A DNA stretch of 64,000 nt from an uncultured Flavobacteriaceae bacterium (GTDB lineage Bacteria; Bacteroidota; Bacteroidia; Flavobacteriales; Flavobacteriaceae), in assembly GCA_947500435.1 (NCBI GenBank), contig CANMRV010000004.1, positions 372,001 through 436,000 on the forward strand, given 5' to 3'. Positions 17,585 to 25,732 of the stretch are shown piece after piece. A program made the position numbers and the translations under genes. Under the pieces are notes generated by a model that was not told where the DNA came from, did not search any database, and saw only the letters and a list, made by a program, of their open reading frames with translations. The stretch's first letter is position 1. The number at the start of each line of letters is the position of its first letter.

Positions 17585-18883
17585 TCACTTCTCTAATCCC
17601 GCTTCGGCCATAGTAATAAGAAGAGCCATTTTAATAGCTTTAGTTCCATCCGCATTCATCCACCATTCACCTAGGGAATGAGCACCTCCTCCTTTACCGC
17701 CACGTCCCAAAGTCACGGCCGGAATTCCCATAGCAATCGGAATATTTGCGTTTGTCGAGCCTCGCGTCAATCTAGGCGTCTCCCCAAAAAACGCAGTAGC
17801 CGCCATAGCACGTTGTACCAAAGGAGTAGTTTCAGGTAATTCCCCGGAAGGGCGATCACCAATCTTGATGAGTTCAAGTTCTATTTTCTCTCTTATTCCT
17901 GAAGCATTGTATTCTTCTAATGCCTTATGCATCGATGTCTTAAAAATACCATCTATCTCAATAAGTCTGTTAGCATCCACAGAGCGCATATCAACTTCCA
18001 TCCACGATTCAAAGGGAATTGAGTTCACAGAAGTTCCGCCACCTATTCTACCAATATTAAAACTTGTTTTAGGTCCTTCATCCGTATATTTTTTAGCTTC
18101 TTTGGTGAAGTGGGTAATCGCATACCCTAAAGCATGATGTGGGTTTGCTAAGCCGAATGCTCCCCAAGAATGTCCGCCTTTTCCTTTGAATACAGCCTTG
18201 TAGCGGGTAGAACCCAATCCGGCATTGTTTACCCGACCAGCCGAACCACCATCAATGGCCACCCAAGAATCTATTTTAGGCGCTCCTTCACGAAAAAAAT
18301 GTTTTACTCCACGTAGATCTCCCAAACCTTCTTCGCCCACCGAACCAACAAACCAGATGTCAGCTTTTGGTTTTATCTCAGCCCGTTTCATGGTTTTTGC
18401 AATTGCTAGTAACATTGCTAGACCCCTTGTGTCATCTCCTATTCCCGGAGCATACAAAGTGTCTCCTTTTTTCTTTACTGTTACATCTGTTCCCTCTGGG
18501 AATACAGTATCCAGATGCGCGTCAAGCACTACTACGCGATTTCCCTCTGTTCCTTTTTTAAGTCCGATGACATTACCAACTTCATCTATCCAAGATTTAT
18601 CAATTCCTGCTTTATCGAGCATCGCTTGAAATGCAACGGCCCTTTTCGATTCCTTAAATGGGGGTGCTTCTATTTCCGTAAGCGTGATTAAGTCCTCTGT
18701 TGTTTGACCCTCAATTTCATCTAGTACCGCAAAGGCATTTTGGATTTGTTTCTTGGAGCTTAGTTTCTTGATTTCCTTTACATAGGATTTATCAGCTTGC
18801 ACGGCATCTTGTGCGTTAGCTCCGAAAAAAGAAAATACTATTGCTATTAAGGCAAGGAGGAAGTGCTTGTTGCTAAATTTCAT
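17585..18883 (-). CDS. Secreted M20/M25/M40-family metallopeptidase
   Basis: A 432-residue protein with a signal peptide (MKFSNKHFLLALIAIVFSFF, cleavage likely after GANA-Q) followed by a dizinc peptidase. VVLDAHLDTVFP holds the first His and Asp, IGDDTRGLAM the bridging Asp, SVGEEGLGD the catalytic and ligand Glu pair, and GAHSLGEWW the last His. The inserted dimerisation domain lies at about residues 215-330. It probably trims peptides in the periplasm. It is transcribed alone, convergent with the acyl-CoA cluster. Confidence 0.92.
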   Translation of the reverse strand: MKFSNKHFLLALIAIVFSFFGANAQDAVQADKSYVKEIKKLSSKKQIQNAFAVLDEIEGQTTEDLITLTEIEAPPFKESKRAVAFQAMLDKAGIDKSWIDEVGNVIGLKKGTEGNRVVVLDAHLDTVFPEGTDVTVKKKGDTLYAPGIGDDTRGLAMLLAIAKTMKRAEIKPKADIWFVGSVGEEGLGDLRGVKHFFREGAPKIDSWVAIDGGSAGRVNNAGLGSTRYKAVFKGKGGHSWGAFGLANPHHALGYAITHFTKEAKKYTDEGPKTSFNIGRIGGGTSVNSIPFESWMEVDMRSVDANRLIEIDGIFKTSMHKALEEYNASGIREKIELELIKIGDRPSGELPETTPLVQRAMAATAFFGETPRLTRGSTNANIPIAMGIPAVTLGRGGKGGGAHSLGEWWMNADGTKAIKMALLITMAEAGLEK

Positions 18884-19099
18884 TTTTAGGCTTTTTGGTC
18901 AATTAATGAAGTTTCAAGTGGAAAAGATAATGAAATTGGGGGGAGTTTTGTTTCCCGAATAGGAAAAGCCAGAACCCTAGGTATTTTATGTAACCTAACA
19001 ACAAGGAAGAATTCGAAATAATGTAGTTTAATCTTCGTTATAAGTAGGTAAAATCTTACAATTAAATATTGTAAGCCCTGAATCTTTAAAACCCTACTT

Positions 19100-19987
19100 A
19101 TGAAAACTACCAGAAAACTGGTTGGTTTGGCTATGCTATACGCCATAGTACTTTCCCTAAATTCTTATGATTATTATGAACCTCCCCAATTGCCAATTGA
19201 GGATGAAAATAATTCCGAGTCTTCCGATGATTCAAGTGAAACCGAAATATTAAATCAGGAAGATAAAATCACACTGTACCAAGTCGAAGGTGAAGATATC
19301 ATTAAGATTCAAGATTATGAAGTCGAAGGGGAATTACTTGAATTTCAGAATGATATAAACAAACACCAAGAACTTTGGGAGTTGGTATAAAAGATAATCC
19401 CACCGGAATATCGCTCAAAGATGAGTCAGTTTTTGATATATCATGGTGCTAAAACAAAAACATCAGGTTATGTTGACCCAACCATCAATAATTTATCAAA
19501 ATGGCAATTCGCAATCGCCATCGACTATGCTTACGAGAAGGGTTTCGACTTTGATGATGATCTTGTTTTTACTATCATTCATGAGTTCGGGCATATTTTG
19601 ACATTAAATAATGAGCAACTCACACCAGGTATTATTCCAAACAATTGTACAAACTACTACATCAATAAAGGTTGTGCGAAAGCAAACTCCTATATAAGCA
19701 CATTTTACAATCGTTTTTGGGCGGATATTTCTGAGGAATTTAACGGTCTTGAAAATACACCAGGTGCCAAATCTTCTTTCTACGCAAAGTATAGTGATCG
19801 TTTCATTTCAGAATATGCTGCCACAAGTCCGAGAGAAGATATTGCCGAGGTTTTTGCAGGTTTTGTGGTTCATTCGGATGTTGGTCAAGGGGATTCTGTA
19901 GCTGAACAAAAAATGCGGATGATGTATGATTTCCCTGAGTTAATGAATTTGAGGAACCAGATAAGGCAAAGTGGTATCCTACCTTAG
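19100..19987 (+). pseudogene. Zinc metalloprotease interrupted by one in-frame stop codon
   Basis: Two open segments, 19100-19390 and 19421-19987, lie in the same frame. The intervening codons after TAA at 19388-19390 read on smoothly (KIIPPEYRSK) into the second segment. The first segment has a signal-like N-terminus and an acidic linker. The second has IIHEFGHI (zinc-binding HExxH) and a downstream EDIAEVFAGF that probably holds the third ligand. The N-terminus resembles a lipoprotein signal in which the expected lipobox Cys is Tyr at residue 23. Restored, the protein would be about 295 residues. Alternatives are readthrough, reinitiation at 19421 or a sequencing error. Confidence 0.75.
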
Positions 19988-20024
19988 TTAACGGTTTAAG
20001 AATTACTCTATATACTTCAGAATT

Positions 20025-20741
20025 TTACTCGGGTTTTTGCAAAGTTTTTAATAGTGTATCGAATATAATCATTGCGGCTGCGTTACTCCCCTCAAGAGAT
20101 GGATGAAACTGGTCAGGTCCGTAATAAGAGAAGTCACCAGTATTATCAAAATAATCTTTCCATTGTTTGCCTACGGGACTTAGAATTGCTTCATATTCAA
20201 GTGCCGCTTCAGTATGGTTTTTTATTACTCCATCAAAAGTATGGTAATAGGCTCTTGAAGGCCAAACCATAAAGAATACAAGTTCAGCATCATTTTTTTT
20301 ACAAATTTCACTAAAACGTTTTCCCCCTTCAAACAATAATTTTCTCCCTTCGCTTTGTGATGACGGTCCTTGCTGTATTACCACGTAATCGTATTTTTTC
20401 GAATTGATTTCCGTTATAACTTGACTTCCGTTGTCGAGATGATCAATGATAGCATAATTAGGCTTTGCGATCATCTTAGTACTAATTTCTACATCTTTGG
20501 TTTTGGCAAATTCATAAACCAATTTTGGAAGATCATTGGAATATGTAAGACTGTTACCCACGAAAAGAATATTAATACTTGCGGTATCCGGGTTTCCATG
20601 AACATCGTTGGACTGTGAGCTGGTATTTACATTATCGCTAGATGGGGTTGGGTCATCAATTTGAGCAATTTGTACATCGTTACTTGGGCTACAAGCTAGA
20701 AATATGGCAAGAATTAGAGTATAGAAATATAATGTTTTCAT
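20025..20741 (-). CDS. SGNH/GDSL-type hydrolase lipoprotein
   Basis: A 238-residue protein with a lipoprotein signal (lipobox FLAC at about residues 14-17) and a Ser/Thr/Asp-rich linker to about residue 50. The SGNH hydrolase domain follows: NILFVGNSLTYSND contains the nucleophile Ser, YDYVVIQQGPSSQ corresponds to the third block, and DQFHPSLEGSNAAA gives the catalytic Asp/His pair. It probably acts at the cell surface on an ester, such as an acetylated polysaccharide. It is convergent with the interrupted metalloprotease. Confidence 0.88.
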   Translation of the reverse strand: MKTLYFYTLILAIFLACSPSNDVQIAQIDDPTPSSDNVNTSSQSNDVHGNPDTASINILFVGNSLTYSNDLPKLVYEFAKTKDVEISTKMIAKPNYAIIDHLDNGSQVITEINSKKYDYVVIQQGPSSQSEGRKLLFEGGKRFSEICKKNDAELVFFMVWPSRAYYHTFDGVIKNHTEAALEYEAILSPVGKQWKDYFDNTGDFSYYGPDQFHPSLEGSNAAAMIIFDTLLKTLQKPE

Positions 20742-20977
20742 TATTTAAATTTAGTGTATAGCCTCTTAAAAAAAAATTCCATGATATTTTTTGTGAAACA
20801 GGTTGAGCGGAATTTAGAAATAGATTTTCTGTTTTAAGTGACTTCGACAGATTACATATTCTAAATGAGCCCAAAGTTGCAATTAAGAAACCACGCAACA
20901 TAGGAAAGGCGTTACTAATTCTATTTTTCATACTCCTTTATGAAAGTCTATACCTTTCAATATTCACTTAAAAAATA

Positions 20978-21006
20978 AAACCACACTCTGAAAAGGAGTG
21001 TGGTTT
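20978..21006 (-). terminator. Original terminator downstream of the tRNA-Arg site
   Basis: An 11-bp perfect stem with a 7-nt loop, followed on the minus strand by a T-rich run. It lies just beyond the truncated tRNA copy and in the tRNA's direction, so it is probably the ancestral tRNA terminator displaced by element insertion. Confidence 0.8.
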
Positions 21007-21016
21007 CTTAAATGTT

Positions 21017-21062
21017 GTGACCTCGACAGGATTCAAACCTGTAACCTTCTGAGCCGTAATCA
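21017..21062 (-). repeat. Left attachment site: truncated tRNA-Arg 3' end
   Basis: Identical over 46 bp to 38499-38544. It contains the anticodon loop, variable region, T arm and acceptor 3' strand of tRNA-Arg but lacks the 5' half, so it cannot make a tRNA. It is the displaced chromosomal 3' end. Confidence 0.93.
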
Positions 21063-21177
21063 TAAGAATACATTAATTGAATTATAGTTTTATTTGGTTG
21101 AAGCTAGAAAAACAAGCTTAAACTGTTGGTATACTGTTCATAAGATGTGGGTAATTTTAGTTCATATTAGTTTTTGT

Positions 21178-21209
21178 TGTGGGCAAATGTGGGTAAATTG
21201 TGGGCAAAT
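21178..21209 (+). repeat. Left arm-type repeats TGTGGG(C/T)AAAT x 3
   Basis: Copies start at 21178, 21188 and 21199, one helical turn apart. A weaker TGTGGGTAAT is at 21146. Two matching AATGGGCAAAT copies are inside the right end (38430 and 38441). The placement near both att sites suggests binding sites for the recombinase N-terminal domain or excisionase. Confidence 0.75.
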
Positions 21210-21226
21210 CAAATTTTACATTTCTG

Positions 21227-22483
21227 ATGGACTATAAAATTTCAATCGTATTGGACAAACGTAGGAAGCTCAATAATAACGAATACCCCGTTAAAGTGCG
21301 TCTATGGTCTAATCAATTGAAAAAGGCAAAGCGCTTCACTACAGGGATGAGTATGATGGAATCCGATTACGATAGCTCATGGGAAAGCGATGTGAAACCT
21401 CATAAGCTTAAAGGAAAGAATAAAGAGAATTACCAAAGGCTTCAGTACTTATACGATCGTGCAGAGGATGCAGCTGAGAGTATGGATTTCCTGGACTTCG
21501 ATTTATTCGCTCAGAAGTTGTTCAGAAAAGCTTCGGATAAGACAAGTGTTATTTATCATTTTAACAAAACCATTCACGGTTTTCGAAAAAAGGGTAGGAT
21601 TGGTGCTGCCGAAAGTTACAACTCCGCTATGGTCTCCTTATTAAAATTTGAGAATCAGCGTACGAAAGGTAATAAGGAAACATTGTCCTTTATGGAGGTT
21701 ACTCCTAAATGGCTTGAAGATTACGAAAGTTACATGATTGATGATAAAGGGAGAAGCGTTACCACGGTAGCAATTTATACAAGAACCCTAAGAGTTATAT
21801 TCAATAATGCTATTGGGGACAATGACTTGGACAAAAGATACTACCCCTTCGGCAGAAAAAAGTATGAGATACCAGAGGAAAAGAAGGTTAAGAAGACACT
21901 TATAAGAGAGCAAGTGAGCTTGCTTTATCATGCAAAATTGCCCTACCTACAGGAGAGGGCGAGGGACTATTGGTTTTTTAGTTATTCATGTAATGGTATG
22001 AATTTTAAGGATATTGCAATGCTGAGGTTCGAGAACATTGAAAATGGACAAATATCATACTATAGGGAAAAGACCAAAATCAAAAAGCGCACCAACAAGA
22101 AAAAGATTTCCTTCAAGCTCAACAATGTATCACATCGTATTTTGGACAGGTACAAGACCGACTATCGGGGCGAAAAATCCTTTGTGTTCCCAATCTTGGA
22201 AGATGGTGATAGTCCAGAGATAATTTATAGAAAGGTGAACAACTGGATAAGAGCTACCAACCAACAATTAAAACATATCGCCAAAGAGTTTGATTTTCCG
22301 AAAGGGTTTTCTACATATTGGGCAAGACACAGCTTTTCCTCAAATATGGTGAACATGGGCGCGAGTATCGAGTTCGTTTCGGAGGCTTTGAACCACTCCG
22401 ATATTTCAACAACTCAACATTATTTTGATGGTTTTGAAGAGGGAACAAAAAACGAATTAATGGAAAAACTAATGGATTTTTGA
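21227..22483 (+). CDS. Tyrosine recombinase (site-specific integrase)
   Basis: A 418-residue phage-type integrase. An N-terminal arm-binding domain with ISIVLDKRRK is followed by a SAM-like core-binding domain and the catalytic domain. The last boxes are clear: ARHSFSSNM, LNHSDISTTQHYF with the nucleophilic Tyr. At the first catalytic Arg position the sequence is SCNGMNFKD (Asn for Arg), and the HxxR His is Tyr (YWAR). The frame is open from GTG 21200, but that codon lies inside the arm repeats, so ATG 21227 is preferred. It catalyses insertion at the tRNA-Arg site. The next gene starts 2 bp downstream. Confidence 0.92.
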   Translation: MDYKISIVLDKRRKLNNNEYPVKVRLWSNQLKKAKRFTTGMSMMESDYDSSWESDVKPHKLKGKNKENYQRLQYLYDRAEDAAESMDFLDFDLFAQKLFRKASDKTSVIYHFNKTIHGFRKKGRIGAAESYNSAMVSLLKFENQRTKGNKETLSFMEVTPKWLEDYESYMIDDKGRSVTTVAIYTRTLRVIFNNAIGDNDLDKRYYPFGRKKYEIPEEKKVKKTLIREQVSLLYHAKLPYLQERARDYWFFSYSCNGMNFKDIAMLRFENIENGQISYYREKTKIKKRTNKKKISFKLNNVSHRILDRYKTDYRGEKSFVFPILEDGDSPEIIYRKVNNWIRATNQQLKHIAKEFDFPKGFSTYWARHSFSSNMVNMGASIEFVSEALNHSDISTTQHYFDGFEEGTKNELMEKLMDF

Positions 22484-22485
22484 AA

Positions 22486-24396
22486 ATGGGCTTTAAGGAA
22501 GAACAGGCTGAACAGGAGTTTGCAAGTGAGTTATTATCAATTGATATTTTACCCAACAATTATTTTAATATAATAGAGAACAACGATGAAATAAAGAGCG
22601 CGCTGCTCAAAGAGACATTGGCGTCCAAGAAAATCCCTTTGTTCAAAAGATTTATAGCGGATAAACTTACTCAAAAAGAAATAGACAATGGACTACTTGA
22701 GGGTTATGAAAATCTTCCAGAGCATTTTGCAAATGATACTGCTGCAGATTTCATAAGCTTTTCAGACTTTGATGATAAGGTTCAAAAATTAGAAACCGAG
22801 TTTTTTAGATTATGGTCAACTAAGCAGCTAAATTCAAAGTATTACGGAAATAGTATCAAAGAAACTGATACATTTAAAATACTTCATGAACTTAAGCAAG
22901 AATTGGGGAGATTTGATAAATATATCTTTTCAAATCAGGATCCCAAAAATGATTACAACTATTCGAAGGACTTTGCTATCAATTGGCTTTCTATTGTTAG
23001 GAGGATCTCAATTCAGCCTTTAAGGGATGAAGTTGTAAATGACTTTGTAAATGAAAACAGAAATTTTGAGATATTGGCCAGATTTGGTTTTGAAAAAGAG
23101 CCAATAGGCGAACATTTGGAATTCCTTAATAGATTCAAGACATTAAAAATGTATGCGAATGTTAAATTGTCTAACGAAATTGATTCCAATGGAAATAAAG
23201 AAGATGGTTTTGAGCCTTATATTTTTTTTCCTTTAAAAACGGATTGGGGAACTATTGCAATACAGCTTAGAAACGGTATTAAATATCAGGATGCAGATAG
23301 TTTGGGGAATGTCTTTTATTCTGTTTTCGCTCAAGTAGAGGACAAATTGGGCTCATATTATGAATTGAATAGTACAATCCCTTATAGAACATTAAATAAA
23401 CTTATAATTGGATTTAGAAAATATTTTCCAAAAGATAAAAGCCGTATTTCTGGTGTTAGTTACTACGATGACCTTTTAGAGAATTTAATATTTCAATTCG
23501 ACCCTTCCAAAAAACCAACATTGATTCCAGCGGAAGGATCCTTTAAAGATATTTGGCGAGGTAGAGTTGATTATTTAGGTATAGTCTTCGAAGGTATTAA
23601 TAATGAAAATTCGTTACGAAACCTAGCCAGTTACTTTCATACTCGATATCTACAACAGAACCTAGAGGAGCCAATGGCACCAACTCTCTTCTTAGGTGGT
23701 TTAAGGAATGTTATTCATCAATTTAATGCAAATAGACAAAATCAGCTTAATAAAAGGAAGGAAGAGTTGTTTCACCTAGTTAGAATGAGGCGAGAGAAAA
23801 ATAAGCCTACCGACGAAATTGTCGAATTAATTGAAAAGCTAGATATTAAGGATTATCAATTATACCCTAATCAGTTTACTCAAGGTAGGTTTTCCCATCC
23901 AGTACTTCATTCCACGGATATCCGTTATATCGAGTCTAGCATAACAAATACCGAAAGAATGATTGGATTAATCATTGATAAATCAGAACTGGAAAAAAAC
24001 AATTTTTCAAGTGAGAGTGAAGAAAAAATTAATATCTCACAAAAAATTAGAGAGGCTTTTGGTTTTATGTTGCATAAAAATCCAAGAAATCATAGGTCTA
24101 TATTATGCGAAGCAACCGATTTTGATAAGCTTGTAGACCCATTGACATTTTATTTTGCAAAAAACTATGAGATTCCAAAAGATGTAAAACCTATTGAAAA
24201 TGCAAATATTAACCAAACCCATTTAGTTTATACTTTTGTAAAGTTGTTTGATGATTTAGGAACGGGAACCCGTCCTGATAGTCTTTTTAATCTTCTTAAG
24301 GCTATATTTCCTAAAATTGATGGGGAGGTGTCTTCACTAAAAAAACAAACCAAAAGACTTGATAGTTATTCGGACTTGACCGATCCATTCTACTAA
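22486..24396 (+). CDS. Unknown 636-aa protein coupled to the integrase
   Basis: I do not recognise this protein. Its start lies 2 bp after the integrase stop (a TTG at 22480 would overlap), so it is translationally coupled. It has no signal peptide or membrane segment. It is rich in charged helices, with an acidic N-terminal third, a beta-containing centre (about residues 240-350) and a long basic helix near residues 410-440 (QLNKRKEELFHLVRMRREK). The C-terminus is basic. No nucleotide-binding or nuclease motif stands out. It might be an accessory factor for recombination or an uncharacterised defence protein. Confidence 0.75.
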   Translation: MGFKEEQAEQEFASELLSIDILPNNYFNIIENNDEIKSALLKETLASKKIPLFKRFIADKLTQKEIDNGLLEGYENLPEHFANDTAADFISFSDFDDKVQKLETEFFRLWSTKQLNSKYYGNSIKETDTFKILHELKQELGRFDKYIFSNQDPKNDYNYSKDFAINWLSIVRRISIQPLRDEVVNDFVNENRNFEILARFGFEKEPIGEHLEFLNRFKTLKMYANVKLSNEIDSNGNKEDGFEPYIFFPLKTDWGTIAIQLRNGIKYQDADSLGNVFYSVFAQVEDKLGSYYELNSTIPYRTLNKLIIGFRKYFPKDKSRISGVSYYDDLLENLIFQFDPSKKPTLIPAEGSFKDIWRGRVDYLGIVFEGINNENSLRNLASYFHTRYLQQNLEEPMAPTLFLGGLRNVIHQFNANRQNQLNKRKEELFHLVRMRREKNKPTDEIVELIEKLDIKDYQLYPNQFTQGRFSHPVLHSTDIRYIESSITNTERMIGLIIDKSELEKNNFSSESEEKINISQKIREAFGFMLHKNPRNHRSILCEATDFDKLVDPLTFYFAKNYEIPKDVKPIENANINQTHLVYTFVKLFDDLGTGTRPDSLFNLLKAIFPKIDGEVSSLKKQTKRLDSYSDLTDPFY

Positions 24397-24464
24397 AAGC
24401 CAAAAAAATACACTCCCCGCAAACACTCATTTATTACGCACGTTTTGCGCTTTAGAAGTGCCAA

Positions 24465-24497
24465 TATTTACCATTTAATCATAAAACATGGTAAATA
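24465..24497. promoter_or_regulatory. Inverted repeat TATTTACCAT...ATGGTAAATA
   Basis: Perfect 10-bp arms at 24465-24474 and 24488-24497, 13-nt spacer, ending 1 bp before the start codon of the HTH gene. The right arm recurs at 28177 and 36067 within the element. It is a likely operator. Confidence 0.6.
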
Positions 24498-24498
24498 G

Positions 24499-24825
24499 AT
24501 GGAAACACCCACTTTAGAACAGACCCCAGGAATGTTAGTTGATCTTACTAAAAAGTTCGACATCTTCATGGAAAGATTTTCAACTCCAGATTTTCAGAAA
24601 CAAGAAATTGAACAACCCATTGAAATAGATGAAGCGTGTACTTACTTAAAAGAGGGTAAAGATAGTTTGTACAAGAAATCACGAAAGGGGCTTGTTCCTT
24701 GCCATAAGAAGAATGGACGGCTTTATTTCTTTAAATCGGAACTTTTGAACTGGATAAAATCCGGAAACGCTAAGTCGGAAACAGAAATCCAAGACGAGAC
24801 GGATAACTTACTTTCTAAACAATAA
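24499..24825 (+). CDS. Helix-turn-helix excisionase-like protein
   Basis: A 108-residue protein with a MerR/AlpA-like winged helix-turn-helix in the second half (IEIDEACTYLKEGKDSLYKK, then LVPCHKKNGRLYFFKSELLNWI), the form found in Bacteroidetes excisionases and AlpA-like regulators. It probably bends DNA at the att region or controls the replication operon. A 33-bp inverted repeat overlaps its translation start, which hints at self-regulation. It is followed after 13 bp by another DNA-binding-like gene. Confidence 0.8.
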   Translation: METPTLEQTPGMLVDLTKKFDIFMERFSTPDFQKQEIEQPIEIDEACTYLKEGKDSLYKKSRKGLVPCHKKNGRLYFFKSELLNWIKSGNAKSETEIQDETDNLLSKQ

Positions 24826-24838
24826 AAAGAGTTGTACG

Positions 24839-25204
24839 ATGGGACAAACACCGAACAACCCTTTAAATATTTTGCAAGGCAAAAATAGGGAAAACGTTTT
24901 AAAGCCAATTAGAGAGAATCTACTCAAGAATATTGGTTTGTCATTTGAAGAACTTCATAAGAAGTATACTGATGAATGGATTTTTTACCAAGCATTAAAA
25001 CACTCAGTTGCAACTGCATCAATGGTATGTGAAGCATTGAATATAAAGCAGAAAAATACATGTCGATACAAGAGGCGTTACGAAGAAAATGGACAACTAG
25101 CCGAGGTAAAGAAAAGCAAGTGTCCTGTTACAGGTTTTCAAGCTTGGTTTCTAACTACCGACCCAGAGAAGTTCCCTTCTAATGACCAGTTAAGTCTCTT
25201 TTAG
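24839..25204 (+). CDS. Small HTH-like protein of mobile elements
   Basis: A 121-residue protein. The middle region (KHSVATASMVCEALNIKQKNTCRYKRRYEE, interrupted here only for description) reads like a helix-turn-helix with a basic recognition helix. The C-terminal KCPVTGFQAWFLTTDPEKFP motif is familiar from small genes beside primase genes in Bacteroidetes elements. Its job is unknown. It lies in the replication operon, 13 bp after the excisionase-like gene and 2 bp before the nuclease-like gene. Confidence 0.65.
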   Translation: MGQTPNNPLNILQGKNRENVLKPIRENLLKNIGLSFEELHKKYTDEWIFYQALKHSVATASMVCEALNIKQKNTCRYKRRYEENGQLAEVKKSKCPVTGFQAWFLTTDPEKFPSNDQLSLF

Positions 25205-25206
25205 TC

Positions 25207-25731
25207 ATGGTGACAGAAAAAGAAGCGATTGCCATCTTGGAAACTCTTATCCTTGATGAGCAAAGAAGAAAATACCCGAATGTTCCTGAGAAAGCTCGTT
25301 TCGCGCCAGACCTGAAGTTTAGAACTTCAAATGGGCTTACTAAAGCGGTTATACTCTTTATCAACCTCAGCGGAGGCATGGCAGAACGCACAGGCAACCA
25401 AGGACGTTATCTCCAACCTACAGCCTACACCAATATATTTGATAATAAAGTGCAGCTAAAGGCTGGAAAATGGATAAAAGGAACGGGTACAAATGGTACT
25501 GCTGATGTGCATGGAGTTTTCAACGGCAGACCCTTAGCAATTGAAATAAAGATTGGCAGGGACAAGCAAAGTCCGGCACAAAAGGCGTATCAAAAGAAGT
25601 TTGAAGCTGCGGGAGGTTTATATCTAGTAGCTAAGACTTTCGGGCAGTTCTACAACGACTTCGCAAAAGAATTTGAATTAAAAAAGCCGCTACCCGTGGA
25701 AAAGGAAACAGCGGCCAATAATATTTTATAA
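25207..25731 (+). CDS. VRR-NUC-like nuclease
   Basis: A 174-residue protein. The region of residues 97-150 contains GTADVHGVFNGRPLAIEIKIG (Asp, then Glu-x-Lys), followed by SPAQKAYQKKFEAAGGLY and LVAKTFGQF. That order matches the PD-(D/E)xK core of VRR-NUC and related Holliday-junction-resolvase-like nucleases found beside phage replication genes. It may resolve branched DNA during replication of the excised element. It starts 2 bp after the preceding stop and ends 1 bp before the primase gene start. Confidence 0.75.
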   Translation: MVTEKEAIAILETLILDEQRRKYPNVPEKARFAPDLKFRTSNGLTKAVILFINLSGGMAERTGNQGRYLQPTAYTNIFDNKVQLKAGKWIKGTGTNGTADVHGVFNGRPLAIEIKIGRDKQSPAQKAYQKKFEAAGGLYLVAKTFGQFYNDFAKEFELKKPLPVEKETAANNIL

Positions 25732-25732
25732 C

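Noticed and set aside
17585..18883. M20 peptidase as part of the acyl-CoA cluster
   Set aside because: It is on the opposite strand, exported and convergent, so it is unlikely to share regulation.
18886..19146. 86-codon minus-strand frame upstream of the M20 gene
   Set aside because: It overlaps the start of the interrupted metalloprotease on the other strand and has no recognisable protein features.
20689..20931. 80-codon minus-strand frame overlapping the SGNH gene start
   Set aside because: It overlaps the signal peptide of a well supported gene and has no domain; I see nothing else in 20742-20977.
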